Positions 23,086 to 36,800 of a DNA stretch of 64,000 nucleotides are shown piece after piece; the stretch's first letter is position 1, and each line of letters begins with the position of its first letter. The notes beneath the pieces were generated by a model that worked only from the letters and a program-made list of their open reading frames with translations, was not told the origin of the DNA and did not search any database. The DNA is from Siniperca chuatsi. Its lineage: Eukaryota; Chordata; Actinopteri; Centrarchiformes; Sinipercidae. The stretch lies in assembly GCF_020085105.1 (NCBI RefSeq), contig NC_058042.1, positions 10,432,501 to 10,496,500 of the forward strand. Direction: 5' to 3'. Both the position numbers and the translations under genes were made by a program.

Positions 23086-23237
23086 AGTACTTACAAAGTA
23101 CTGCTCTGTGTTTGCAATAATAAGCAGTTGCTATTTTTGGAAAGGGAGCTGCCACCCGTAAACTTAATGAGGACTGAGTGGAGGTATTGGAAACATGACA
23201 AAATACTCCAGTGTCTGCTGCTTTATTTATTAACGTA

Positions 23238-23243
23238 AATAAA
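23238..23243 (+). terminator. Candidate tm6sf1 poly(A) signal (distal)
   Basis: AATAAA followed at once by GTGTGTTTGTGTGT, a good GU-rich downstream element, 210 nt after the stop codon. It looks stronger than the proximal site. Confidence 0.5.
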
Positions 23244-24363
23244 GTGTGTTTGTGTGTAAAGCAACAGCAAGCCCAGGAAGGCACACACAGAGTCACAGTA
23301 CAGATGCTTTAGTGCTTTAAGACTTGTATGTGGGATTCAAACTACTTGACAATACTTATTGTTCTTATTTTTTTGGTAAGTTTTTTTGGTTACAAAAACT
23401 GCTTTCTTGTTGCCATTGAGGTTTCTGTGCCGTGCCTTTTTGCCAATCGGTTGGCAAATAAAGAAGAGTAATGTGTCTATGTGTTTCATAATACACAGTA
23501 TTATTTATACAATAGATACGTAAATAGATATTCAACCATTTAAGGGCGTTTAGTAAACAAAAATTGTCGGTTATTGTCATACTCAGAATTACTTTAAATT
23601 TAAAGGTACTACTCACACTGAAAGAATATGCTATTAGTTTTGATGCAGTTCCCTGAGATTTTTTTCCCTTTCAAAGGAATTTTAATTTAATTGAGACTAA
23701 TATTGTTAGCGCTACAGGAAAATGTATTGGAGATGTTTATATTAGGAATAAACAATGCAATAACATTCAGAAATGCTTTAAATTTACATTTCCTATGGAA
23801 ACACAGGGCTTAACAACAAAATTAAAGTTGTAGGCCCCTTCACGCTACACACACAGAACATATACAAATATTTAAAATTAGAAGACAATAAAAATAAAAA
23901 CAATATATAGACTTCAGTTACTTATATACATATATTATACAAGGCAGTGGTATGGTAATGTGTTTCATCCTATAATACAAGGATTGGAAAGATTTAGGAA
24001 ATATATAACTATTCTTGTACTTTTAGTAATTTAGAAGAGAAAACACTTTTTAATTTATTTTTTTACTGTACACTGTATTTTATCAGTAGAAATTATGAGT
24101 AGGAGTCACTCAGTAAAGTGCAAATTAATCTATTTGATGTAAAGTTGTTCGTCAAAAACAAAAAGCAAACTTTAAAAAATGTAGATAAATTTGGTTTAAT
24201 TTGAATGGACAATGTACTTTAGAAGGAGCTTTTATCCCCTGGCTTGTACAAAGTTATCTGAATGTTTATTCTGTATTAAATTTTTTTGAGCACACAAAAA
24301 ACTATATATGTTCAATCTCTGAGTTTCTCAAATAGGAAAAACAATATTTGAAAAGTTTTTAAA
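23244..24363. other. Intergenic AT-rich DNA between tm6sf1 and zrsr2
   Basis: No exon or known repeat recognised. Confidence 0.5.
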
Positions 24364-24371
24364 CCGGAAGT
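24364..24371 (+). promoter_or_regulatory. ETS-like site upstream of zrsr2
   Basis: CCGGAAGT, a full ETS consensus, 257 nt upstream of the zrsr2 ATG. This is common in promoters of housekeeping genes; occupancy is not shown. Confidence 0.4.
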
Positions 24372-24627
24372 ATTTTGTGTTCACTCCACCTCTTCCACTG
24401 CAAAACAATTCCGCATGCAGCAAACTAACGTTTACAACAAATAGAAATTATTCAGTTATATCAGTACTCTGACAAATCAAACATCTCGTCCAGTCAAAGA
24501 ACATTTGGCCTAATGTTTTTTAACTAAATGCGGATGAGAAGAAATAACGAGGGCTAAGATTCGTTGGCGTGCTAACGACAGCTGAACAAGCCAACTAGCT
24601 AGCTGCTGTTAGCTATCGTTAGCTGTG

Positions 24628-27600
24628 ATGGCAGCATCCACTCCACTGATTTTTGCTCCTGTGTTAAGGTCTGTGTCTCTTTTTAAGTCATGTTGAGATA
24701 ACTTGATAATCTACAAATGGCTAGATGATGGACCGCAATAACACAAGAAACAGTATAAACGCCATTACAGTGTTGCACAGTCAATGTAAAAATGTTAGTC
24801 CTGTCGTAGCTACTAAGCTAACTGCTAACATACGTTTTTACAACTTCGGTTACTGTTAATGCTTAAGTGTTTTTTAGACTATAGAAAGATGTTTTAACAA
24901 TCTGGTAATTTTGAGACCATATCACAGTTTGCATATATACCTTGTATTATTCCCGGTGTAACACTAAGTTACCGAGTTACACTTTTAAAGCACTTGAAAC
25001 GCAAAGCTAATAACACTATAATGTCCAGTATACGGCGAGATTGTATTAAAGAGGTGTTGATACATCTCTATAACGTTATCACAGTAACTTAAGACCTTAG
25101 TTTGTCTTAATGGTACACTGCACCTACTGCAGGACTGTTGATTACATTAGACCAGTGGTTCCCACACCTTGGGAATATTTTAGCTTTTTTACAGCAGATA
25201 TTGTGACTTATCATAGCAGGAAAAGCACAGAGCTAATAACATTGATGATGGCTCCATGGCAGCAATGATTGCAATGCAGCAATTGATAACTATATTAGTT
25301 ACACCTGTGTTTGACAGGTTAAAATGTCTGCTGTGAAAAAAATTATTCAAAATCATTCAACTTTAGTTTCACTACACAGTTTTCACCATGGTCATGTCTG
25401 CCACCCCTGTAATGGCTGTGCACCCCCCAGCACGTCTTTCTACTCCCCTGATCTGATTATTGTTTGAAATGTTATCTTTTCCACTTTAGTCAAAAGCAAC
25501 GCAGGGCTGCTCTGAGGAAAGAGAGAAGAAAACGGAAACGGCAAGCTCTCGCCCAAGCCAGAGAATGTGGTACGAAGATAGCTGTCATGTTGGTGGTGTT
25601 GTCAAATGTGATGTCATTTCTACAGTTGTAGCCTCACTGTTAGCCAGACTTACCACAACATATACTTTTGTTTTAGGTTTAAAAAATGGAGCACCTGAAG
25701 AAGAAGAAGAAATAAATGATGAAGATGATGAGGATAATGATATTGCTGAGGAGGAAAGGTAGGTCAATACCAACATCACTCTGTTGTCCTGCAGCTGCTC
25801 ATTCAGTGATAGCACAGAAAACTTGATTGGACAGCTTTTATTAATCTTCATTGTGTTTGAGCTGTGTCTGACTTGTTTTCTCAGACTGCGTCTACATGAA
25901 GAGTGGTTGGAAAAAGAGAGGCTTGCCCAGGAGGAATTCAGGCTGAGGTCTGAGAGGGAGGAAGCTGTAAGGAAAAGGAAAGAGGAGGAGGAGGTAATCT
26001 ACTGTTTGTATTCATCATATGGAGTGTGTACAATTTAAGAAGCTTGACTATTTTTGAAAACACATTTACACTTTGTAAAAATAGCAAGTTAACAGATGTT
26101 TATGTGTTCACACTGATGACTGTAGGGGTTAGCTGATTTAGGAGTTTATTACCAGTGTGGCATGTCTGGTTAGGACAAAGACTCGACTTGGTTTTGTAAT
26201 GCTTTACTGAAGACTTAAATGATCATTCTGGAGATATTCTATATTATGTTTTCTTATTGTCAACAAATCCTATGAAAAGACAAAACCCAACAATGAATTG
26301 ATCCTACTAAGGCATATTTTCTGTGTAGCGAAAACTGATACCGCATATTCCTCTGTGCCATAGAGCGCCACTGTTTTCCAAAAACTATAAAAACCCGGGA
26401 CACGGGCAGTGTAGTTCATATTTAGTCAATCCCACATACGCTGTCCTGCTGCTGTAAATACTCACTAGAGCACCAAATGTGTGTTATTCCATGGCTGAAA
26501 ATCACACGGTTCCCAACAAATACACAATTTTCTTCTGTTTGCGTAAGGTTTGCTAAAAACGGAAATGGCCGAGTCTTTTAAAGAATGAAATTACATATCT
26601 GTGACTAATTTTTAAAGATTTACATCTTCAGTCGGGACAAATGGGCTTTAGGGTTGAGTGCTACAGACAGGGTAGGAAGCTACCAAAATTGCAGTTTTGT
26701 TGTGGAATGTTTTGACAATATGAATGTTGAATAACTTATCCGTTAAAGCATCAGGCACAAGGGCACAGATTTATTACAATCATTCAATCATATCCATTGG
26801 TCTATCACAAGGCGTCCGTCCTTCCGTCAGTCTGTCCGTGTGTGCGTGTATGTGTGTGGTCCAAAGATAGGAAAGTAATCCCAATCACTAATGCAATAAA
26901 CAAAGAGAGTTCAAGCTCCAACAACAATAACTCAATTAGCTTGAACTAAAAGATATGTGATGAAATTTTCACACATTCTGATGGAAAATTTTATTTCTAT
27001 GTCAACATTTAACAAGGCTTAACATAAATAAAAAAGTATAATTGACCACCATGTCACTGATGACCGTGGCAATTTACTCCCAGACTATATGAATAATTGG
27101 AGCCTGACACAGGGGATTACTGCCATCAATTGGATCTGGTTGGTGTGTTGATTAATTAGCTAATTGACGAGCGTACCTGAGCCTGTTTGTCCGATTATTC
27201 TAAATAAAATGTTAATATTCACTGGCTTTATGTCTTTTTGTGTTCACAGAGGATGATAAAGGAGGAATGGGAGGCCCAGCAGAGGAGAGAACAAGAAGAA
27301 AAAGAGCAGAAGCAGCAGGAGAAGCGAGGCAGAGAGGTGAAACGGGCCCCAGGAGGATAGAAACAAAAAGAAATATATCCTCTTCTACTTAATCATGACT
27401 ATTTATATTATCCATCCAAAACAGAAGATTCAGATAATCATATAGTGGAACATAGTAGAACATATCTCACCAGCGGAGTGTTTCTTTCGTAAAATGTGTT
27501 TTTGCTTTGTACATGGCTATTTTTTTCCTTGACTGAGTGGCACAAGCAACCTTTCAACTCCTTAACTAAGATACACACAAAGAGAAAAACCCTTCAGCTC

Positions 27601-30600
27601 TCACTACAAGGATGTATCTTTTACTTTGCGTGAAAACAGTCTGTGAAATTACCTTTCAAAAGTCCAGTAATTTAGAAAATCCAGTCCTTGTGAATGTGGT
27701 CTTAACACACAGTAACAGATATGCTGCAGTATGTTGACCTCTACACATTTTCACCAGCCGTGTCTTTACACCATTTGTAGGAGGCTGTTCAGAAAATGTT
27801 GGATGAAGCTGAAAACCAGGTATAAACACACATGAATACCATGTTCCACAGATAACTCTGTATTGATCATTTTGACTTCTTCACAATCAATTTAATACAT
27901 GGGGAAAAAAACTGTCATTAGCATTATTTGTATTACTAAAATATATATTTAGTTAAAAGTAAGTATATCCCTTTTATTTAAAAAAAAACACTGCAAACTA
28001 CCCTTAGTTTAAGTAGTTTATCCTACTCCTAATGGCATGTAACTCAGTTTAATGTATATATTTTTTCAAGTACAGTTAAACCTCACACAAGGCATTATGG
28101 CTATATAAATAACCTTCAGAGCCTGACCGATAAATCAGCCAGGCTGATATATTGGACGATATTAGCTCATTGTGGATATATTGTATCGCCGTATATGTCT
28201 GCTGATAAGCAACAAGAAATTACTTATTTCTTGTTACTCATCAGAAATGCCAAAGACACGTTTGCACAAATTTTGAAATAGTGTGTCCATTACATAGTTT
28301 TTCCACCAGAGAGCACTGACAATTATGTTTTTTAAACTGTAAAATGTCCTGCTTAATACGTGTTTTAGTCTCAATTCTTTAATAACCAAATTAAAGAGAT
28401 TTTCATCAAAAATGTTTAGTTATGTGTTTAAAGCCAATATATTGTTTATCATGGTTTTTTTAAACTATCATGTATCAATATTGGTATTGGCCGTATGTTT
28501 CCCTGCCTGTGCATTGATCATATTTAACCTGTGAATTTGACCAATTCTGTTCACTCTTACTAACCTTGACCGCAGCGCTAGAAAATTGCCAAACCTCGGT
28601 ATTACCAAAAGTACAGAAAAAAGAGTCTAAGAGTTTAGGACTGTAAGTCTATGACAAGTCTCTGACCATGTAAAAGACTAAAAGCTAAGAGGTACATGAA
28701 ATAATTTGCACAACATTTCATTCTCATTGAAAGTCAAAGTATACAGTATATATACGTTTTTGTTCATGTTCTCACTTCCAGCTAGATAATGGAGGACCGT
28801 GGATGAATCCCGAGGCTCCTGTGACGGAGAACTCTGAGAACTTTGGGACAGAGCGTGACGTAGCCAACTGTCCGTTCTTCCTTAAGACCGGAGCATGTCG
28901 ATTTGGAGACAGGTACTATTTGTTACTCCTTTGCTGTGACTTGCTACATTAAATTCATAAACTTATTACTTGAGTGGTGATTGAATGGATATACAGACGC
29001 ATTAAAGAAGTCTTTCCCCATATCTTTTTATATTCTCCTCTCTCCTGTCTTTGTGAGTCCAGATGTTCTCGGAAGCACGTTTATCCCACAGCCAGCCCGA
29101 CTCTGATGATCCGTGGTATGTTTATAACGTTTGGCATGGAGGAGTCACGTCGCGATGATTACGACATTGATGCTTGGTTGGAACACAGCGAGGAGGAGCT
29201 GCAGGAGTCTTTCCTTGAGTTCTACCATGATGTCCTGCCAGAGTTAAAGAGTGTCGGCAAGGTGGTGCAATTCAAGGTAAGATGAGATCAGGACAGTCAG
29301 TGTGTTTACATACACTAAAATACCCGAATCACAGTTAGCTTTCTGAAGTTCCGTAATACGATTTTTTATGTCATCTTGTCTTCATGTTTACGAGAAACCT
29401 GGTTTCCATAATCATAATAGGAGATTTGAAAACCTGATTTCCCCAACCAGATTTCTCAGCCATGTATACATGTAACCGGGTTTCTAACCGGCATTACACA
29501 TGAACATGTGCGTGACAAAGACTTCACAAAGGAGATGTATTTCTATTATTTTAGTCCTGACTAAAACTGAAGCTGACACAAAACAGAATGAATAAGCTGA
29601 ATAAGTTGGTTTCCCCAGCTGACCATTTGGCTATTTGTCATTGTGACTCATTTGCTCTGCAACAGAAAACAGTGCTCTCATTAGAGAGCATCTTGTCACA
29701 TCTTGAGTCACTTATATACTTTAAAATAAGTAAGACATGATTTCAGAATAAGATCAGGGTAGGTGAGAAATCTGATTGCTGACCCCTTGCATGTTTGCAC
29801 AGTAACAGTAGTCTACAGTAACCAATTTATTACAGTTCATGTAAAAGCTTTGTCTGATTTCTTGTGGAATCTGATTTCTCCAAATAACCCAATGTGTGTA
29901 AATGTACTCAATGTTAAATATGTTTTAAAGTACCAAGTCTAAGGCGACTGGACTCACTGTGTATGTTTTGTTTCACCACTCATTTAAGATGCTTTATCAA
30001 TTCAGTGAAATCAATATAAAGTAAGATTTTTGTTCTTTTACCTGGGAAGTGAAATAAAAGAATTGTGAAAAATCAGCAAGGTGTGCTGCAAAATCCAATA
30101 TGAATAAGTATGAAGTAGTCTGCATAATGTGTCACTGGATCTCTTACTGAGGATGTCAGGAAGAATTAAAGATGTAATTGCTCTGAATTTTTCAGAACAA
30201 TTGCCATTTAAAAACCAGCCTCAAACTTCACTGTTCAGAATAACATTCACTGGATGGATGATCAAATTACTACCACTAAAAATACATATTTGGTTTCATT
30301 GACATCTTTCCTTTTTTAGGTCAGCTGCAATTACGAACCACACCTGAGAGGAAATGTTTACATTCAGTTTGACACGTAAGCCATCACACGGACCGCTCCA
30401 CGACTTTTTCCAAATAAATAAACTGTACAGTGTTTGAATTCATTATTTGTCCTCTTGTCTCTCTGTTGTCTGTCCAGAGAGGAGCAGTGTAAAGAAGCAT
30501 TAATCAAGTTCAATGGGAGGTGGTACGCAGGCCGGCAGCTTCACTGCGAGATATGTCCTGTAACCCGGTGGAAGAATGCTATATGTGGTGAGTTACTTAT

Positions 30601-31639
30601 TCATACTGATATGAGACACATTTTTTCCAATTGTGTCTCGGAGATACAAGATTCACTTCAGTGTATTTACTATCTTGCTTGTGTTTTTCCTCTCTCAGGA
30701 TTGTTTGACAGACAGAAGTGCCCCAAAGGGAAGCACTGTAACTTCCTGCATGTATTTCGAAACCCTGGCAATGAATTCTGGGAGGCCGACAGAGACCTGC
30801 ACATGTCACCAGACCGCAGTGTCAGGGGGAGTCGCAGAGACGGGTGGCATTCAGAGCGATACGGAGAGCGATCGTGGAGGCAACGTCACTGCAGCAGAAG
30901 TCCGCCGAGATCTGAGAGATCGCACAGCAGACGAGAGGGCGACAGGCGGAGGAGCAGGAGCAGAGAGAGGAGTCGAGAGAGGAGGGCCTCCCACCAGCAT
31001 AGAGAGGACAAATGGTCATCCAGATCCAGACTCAGTGAAAGAAGGAACGATTGGTATCTGAGCAGAAGTAGAGACAGGTCAAGGAGTAGAAGTAGAGACC
31101 GAGAGCAAGACAGGCTGAGAAACAGGAGTAGAGATAAAGACAGGGAGCACAAGTATAGGAATAGAAGTGAAGAGAGAGAGAGTAGAGACAAAGATACAGA
31201 GACTCACGGAAAAGCGAGAGAACGGTCAAGAAGCACAAGCAGAGAGGGGGAAAGAAACAAGCAAAGTAGAGAAAGGAGCCCAAAGAAACCAGACAGAAAT
31301 GAGAAAACCTCTAATGATGATACCAACACACGCCGCCGCCACAAACAGTCCAAAAAGAGCAAGAAAAAGAGCAAGAAGAAGCATAAGAAGAAAAGCCATT
31401 TGCCTGAAGGGACGGCCTCATCTGGTGAGTCCGAAAAGGAGAAAGAGTCAAAGGAAGAAACAGTGGAGAGACTCACTGCAACGAGTCCCAGTCAGGAGAT
31501 CAATGAAACAGTGCTAATTCAGAAAAACAATGACTTGGATGAGAGACCCCGTGTTGATAGTGAGAAGAAGTTTAGTCCTGAATTGAGAAGTGAACATTCA
31601 CAGAAATACCAAGTGAGCCTGCTGGAAAAAGTGACATGA
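24628..31639 (+). CDS. zrsr2: U2AF35-related minor-spliceosome factor ZRSR2
   Basis: Eleven coding exons: 24628-24668, 25490-25569, 25677-25758, 25885-25993, 27250-27336, 27781-27819, 28782-28912, 29063-29276, 30320-30375, 30478-30587, 30699-31639. Together they give 629 aa (human about 482). The N-terminal half is a charged Glu/Lys/Arg coiled-coil region (about 14-146). Then come C3H1 finger 1 (CPFFLKTGAC-CRFGDRC-CSRKH), a UHM-type RRM (about 195-300, FKVSCNYEPHLRGNVYIQF, FNGRWYAGRQL), finger 2 (ICGLFDRQKC-CPKGKHC-CNFLH) and HVFRNPGNEFWEADRD. A long RS/RE/KKSK-rich tail fills about 345-629. Family knowledge: ZRSR2 recognises the 3' splice site of U12-type introns and also acts in U2-type splicing, in the nucleus. 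The tail exon is the source of the extra length. Intron 10 (111 nt) is stop-free in frame. Confidence 0.96.
25185..25342. mobile_element. Diverged MITE in zrsr2 intron 1
   Basis: TTTTTTACAGCAGATATTGTGAC at the left and GTTAAAATGTCTGCTGTGAA at the right form an inverted repeat. This is the same family as 2,671-2,918. Confidence 0.6.
26000..27240. other. zrsr2 intron 4, repeat fragment but no exon
   Basis: About 26,250-26,330 carries TATTGTCAACAAATCC, ATTGATCCTACTA and TTTTCTGTGTAG. The same phrases, diverged, occur near 57,830-57,905 in phka2, so this is a dispersed repeat. The rest is unremarkable AT-rich intron. Confidence 0.4.
28110..28500. mobile_element. MITE-like repeat in zrsr2 intron 6
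   Basis: The left edge reads AGCCTGACCGATAAATCAGCC and the right part ATCAATATTGGTATTGGCCG. Between them are GATATATTG-type words and TTTTTCCACCAGAGAGCACT. This matches a widespread fish element with the phrase GACCGATAAATCGGCC. No coding capacity; edges approximate. Confidence 0.5.
29300..29905. mobile_element. MITE-like repeat in zrsr2 intron 8
   Basis: The left edge GTGTTTACATACACTAAAATAC and the right edge AAATAACCCAATGTGTGTAAAT are an imperfect inverted repeat. Internal phrases such as AACCTGGTTTCC, AACCTGATTTCC and AACCGGGTTTCT repeat a short AACC-GTTT motif. Confidence 0.45.
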
Positions 31640-31709
31640 GTACCTCTTAGTGGCTCCTACATTTGAAAATCGGTACATTTGGTTTTATAACTATGAATGT
31701 ATAGGGAGG

Positions 31710-31715
31710 AATAAA
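31710..31715 (+). terminator. Candidate zrsr2 poly(A) signal
   Basis: AATAAA 71 nt after the TGA stop of the last exon. Confidence 0.5.
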
Positions 31716-31927
31716 TTATTGAGGAATACATTTTTGAGCAGTGATACAGTAAGTTAGCATCCATCACCACTATGTACATATGTGAATATTTTGCTCTTGT
31801 AAAATGTTTAATGTTGCTTTAATTATTGAACAGTCGATCACTGGAGATGTGGCACTACATGGTTATTGTTGCTAAGGAAAACAAACTGAAACAAAAGATC
31901 AACAAATGGGTTTTCTTTTTGAGTACA

Positions 31928-32008
31928 TTTATTTTTAATAGCTTTCAAATATAAGAAAACAATTTTGGCAAATGTGTTGGCAGTGTTTAATACAAAAAGT
32001 GATTTATT
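31928..32008 (-). terminator. Two candidate ap1s2 poly(A) signals
   Basis: TTTATT on the plus strand at 32,003-32,008 and 31,928-31,933 is AATAAA in ap1s2 sense, about 1.8 kb past its stop codon. If used, the ap1s2 and zrsr2 mRNAs end only about 200 bp apart, tail to tail. Confidence 0.35.
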
Positions 32009-33812
32009 TTGCACAAATCAAAGATGAACTCGTTTAATAATTACTTGTGAATGTTCAACAAAAACACTTTGTGGTTTTAAGAATGCAGATAAAAAAATTT
32101 GACTGCCATACGGTTTGGGATGAGTATTCATTACTTGTTGGCTTGTTTTCCTGTATCCAACTGACAAGTGAACAAGCTGACAGTGATGAATATTAATGAT
32201 GTACCCTGATATGTGCACCTCATCATCTTAATTCCTACTCCATAAAGAAACTCAGGATAGACCGGTCTTTAAATGCATTGGAATAATTACATAATACTGG
32301 TATATTGTGGCCAAATAACCCCCACATACATTTTTTTTGTCAAACATCCTGCAGTTCTAAATCCCACTATTGCCATGTTAGCCTTCCATAGACACCATTG
32401 AGAAGGTAAACACAGTGTTCTTTGGTCATATGTTAGTGTTTAAGAGTAAACCAAAGTATATTAATACAGAAAATAGTTTCTTTTATTTGGGTCACTATCC
32501 TATCCTAAGACTAAGGGAGAGACTGACCTAAGATTTATCTCCACAAGCCATTACAAACTTCAATGTTAAAACATGTTTTCATCAGGGAAGTGAGTCAATT
32601 GAAAAATAAAGAACAGAACGACAATTTTAACAAACATAACTCAATAACTAATTACACAAAAACAGCTCATGTTTACCAAAGGTAAACAATTAGTCTTGAA
32701 AAGGAAATATGAAATGGTAAATTTCTGGAGGGGAATCACCAAACACAAACTTGTACAAACCTATTTAACATGTACAGTGATATTGATTGAGTAATTATTC
32801 AATTTCACTTAATTGGTGGGTTGAATTTACCCGTGTGTAAGTGATTGTGACAGTGTCAGTGATTCCCATAACAGCACTAGTCCCAGTTGGTGCCTCTCAT
32901 GAATTACCATTACATTTGAGTCACAGAACTGAGCATCAGATCTTCTGAAAAATAAATACCTGATGATCTTTAAAAAAAAACCCAGTTAGCAAAACTAAAA
33001 AAAAAGATTTTTAAACAGTTTCCCAAGTTGTGCCTCTTTCCTAATCCAAACAGCCCAAAATGACCTCTCTCTTTGCTCAATTTGTATGTGAACCAAACTC
33101 AAAACATTTGTTATACTGTTATATATTGATGGTTCTTTCCAGTATTTTATATTTACAAACAAATAATGCGCTAATATTTAGCTGTTTTTCAAGAAGGGCA
33201 AAAACATATCATTCCGCCTACCTGGATTAGGAAAAAGTTAACTTTAGAAACCGTTTTTATTGTGCAGCGGACAGAATATTTTGAACGTAGAAGAGTCTTT
33301 GAAGATACTGGAAAGACCTGTAAGACCTGTTTTGTTAAACAACCTTCTGGGTTTTTCAAAGATCTCTGTGTATTCATCTTTTATGTAATTGGATGCTTAG
33401 CTCTGTGACTTGAATGTAATGGTAACACATGAGAAGCACCAAGTGCGGCTACAACAGCACCTTAAAAAGTCCTTTAAGCCAAGCAGCACATACAACTCTG
33501 CAATCGGTGATGATGGATGATCTTAATACGATGCTGGAGTTTTGATGTCGTCGCTACATTGTACTCTGTGGGGTGAAGTATGCTAATAGTACTGCAAAAT
33601 AGAGTGAGGGAGCTTGTACATAGGTGACACATTAAAACCACAGTTGGCACCACATTAAAAGGACATCACAGGATAGTACAGTACAGAATAATACAGTACA
33701 TAGATGGTGATTATACACGTACAACACAGACAATGAACAGGAGAAGGCGGGATAGAGACATGGAGGTTGCCAGATCTGCATCTGGGAGAAAGAACAGCAG
33801 CAGCATGAGGAT
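32009..33812 (-). other. Probable ap1s2 3' untranslated region
   Basis: No other exon is seen between the ap1s2 stop codon and the candidate poly(A) signals. The sequence is AT-rich and lacks recognised repeats. The assignment is by position only. Confidence 0.4.
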
Positions 33813-36800
33813 TTATGTCAGCCCAATTTCTTCTAAAACGCTCCGTGGTGCCTCGGCCTCCTGCAGATGAAGAAAAGATAGATAAATGTTCCTTGCTGTC
33901 GTACTTGTCAGTTTGTTCATCTGCCACACGTTTTTTAGCGCAAAGTACCCCTCCAAATTATAATTACTAGTACATGAGTCATAATTGCAAGTTATTAAAT
34001 GTGTGACAGGAACAGGAGGCCATTCCAGTGAGTTAAACCTTCTACAGGCCTGCACAGTCAGCCATTATAATAATAGTGCTGCATGCTTTGCTATGAATAA
34101 ATCAATGAGCACTGACTCCGTTGACTGCAAATGACTACAGCTAGACAACGATGCAAACATGCAGGACAGCACTTGCTGTCAAGGGAGAGGGCGGTATTAA
34201 TCAAGCGCCGCAGGCTTAAAATAAACAGATGACGACAGGTGTAGAGGGCCACAGGGTGAAAAAAGCAATACATCAACATCTTGCATCTACCATTCTGTCT
34301 GGTTTTAGCATTCCTGAGTGAAATTAATTTACACAAGTAAACATTAGTTTACACAAAGTTAGAGCTGCAACGATTACCCCATCAACAGAAAATTAATAGG
34401 CAACAATTCTGATAATCAATGAGTCATTTAAATAATTTTCGAGCAAATATAACGCCATGCATTTGCAAGTTCCAGCTTCTCAAATGTCAAGAGTTGCTGC
34501 TTTTCTGTCTTCAATGACAGTAAAGTGAATATCTTTGGGGTTATTGGTCAAGCAAAACAAGTGGAAACTTGCGATGGGCATTTTACCCAATTGTCATTTT
34601 ACAGACCAAACACTTCGATCGATTAATTGAGAAAATCATCAGAAGGTGAAAATAATCATTAGTTGCCGCCCTACTCCAAGTTCTGTTCACCTGACATTAT
34701 AGTTTGCCCGTCAAATGACTTTAGCTATCTGTTGTTAAAGAACTGTGCGTACCTCCTGCAGCAGGTCAGCCTGCTCGATGGCCTTCAGCACATTCTTCTT
34801 GGACGTCTCCTGGGCCTCTCCGCCCAGCAGGAACTCATCCAGGATAAAGTAGGCCTTCTCAAAGTTGAAGATAATGTCCAACTCGCACACCTGTGAAGCC
34901 ACAACACCACAAACAGCAGCAAATCAGAGGAGATCCAGTCCTGACTGAAAATGTTTTTTCTTGCAGTACATTTTCTATTGTCACACACACATTATCAATT
35001 TTACAAGACTCACACTGCCAAAATATTTGTCCAGCAGCTCCACATATCTATGGATGATCTCCAGGGTGATCAGCTCATTATCCTGATCCTCTACTGCACA
35101 GCAGAAATACAGGCTTGCATATCTAAGAAAGTAAGGAAATAAAAGGCGGCACATAGATTAACAAGGCGGTGATGTTTACAAATAGTAGTGCCTTTGCTCT
35201 CTCAGAAGAAATGTAACATATCAGTGTTAGTAACATGGGTGGTAATTAACACACTCAGGTCTGCAGATCTGTATATTGAAAGAAAGCACAGGGACTCAAC
35301 TAGAGTCACACAACAGCTGGTCTTTAAAGGAAAAATGTTACTTTTGCAAGTATATTTGGTGCTCTTCTGTATCACTGAAAGTCACATTAAAACAAAAAAA
35401 ATACTCCACATTGTTAATTTTCCATGTAAGACGCCTGTAAATGCAAAAAATATATAATAAATCAAAAATCTTTAAAATCAAAATCCCATTATATTTACTT
35501 TCTGAATAACAAGTGTATCTTTAAGGTTTTATGGTTCTGCTTTTATAGCAACATCATTGTGTACCTTGGCATTAACAACCCACTGAAACCATCAGTTTTT
35601 AAACAATCCTACCTCTTAAACCCTTCCATCAAATAGAATGAAAACAAATGAAATTGAATAAATCTGAATCAACATCTCTGAACAAAAAAGGTTACATCGT
35701 AACCTTTACACAGATAGGATTTATTATAGGGATATTAAATTGGCCACCTCTTCCAGTACTGCATCACTGTGTCACTGTCTCCCAGCTGTTTTGTTGTTTG
35801 TCTTTGAATTAGTTTTTTATTATATTGAACACACGACAACGTGTCTTTTGTATTTTTATGGCTCAGCAGTCATATGTCCAGGACAAATCAGGCACTCATA
35901 TATTTGTATCATTGTACTCCATTGTTTGGCAGTTGCTATTAGAGAGGAGGTGTTTCTGGCTTTCATAACACACCAGAAGGTGAGATCTAAATGCCAGAAA
36001 TCTCAGTGCTTGACAAAATAATCACTGAATCATTGGTTTCATAAACATGCCCAAAACGCTACCACAGATACACAAGTGATTGTTACAAGTGATATAACAA
36101 ACACCAACACATCCTATTACTAAGATCATCCTCTGAAATGCCAAAAATCAGAGTGTGGCCTATTTAGACCATTGTGAAATGTTTAAAAGGTTTAACAAAA
36201 TAATCTTAAAGTCCACTCAAGGACCTCAAGGTCCACTTGCCATTTTTAATCAGGGATTTCAACCACATCTCAGTCTTCATCAACAGAGTAAGTCCATCTG
36301 TGCAATCTCTCCCCCATGTACAACCGTGTGTTATCATGTCTCCATAACAACTCAGCAAACTGTCTGCTGATGAAGACCGTGGAGTTAAGATTATTATGTC
36401 AAACTATTTCCATAATCAGGAATGAACTTTAACGCTCAATGTGCTAAAAGGTAGCTACAATATCTCATGATAAGCAGCTGGTCAGCAGCTTTTGCAGGAC
36501 TGATTTGGTTCGAATAGACTGATTTAAATAATCTAAAACAAGCCTGCTGCTGTTAAGAAGTTTCATAACAAGTCACAGATGAGTGGAGTAACAACAATGA
36601 AAACAACCAGAGATTCAACCTTGTGTTGAAATCCTCGTTCAGGTGACAAGAAAAAGGTATGAAAAGGCAAAATGCATCTCTGCTGCATGTTTGTCCATGA
36701 GTGTAAAGCATGCTGTAGATGCCACCTGCGAAAGACAGTGACTGTAAGGACATCACAGCCAGTATTTAAACTTCTCTTATTCACTCACCTCTTGTACACA

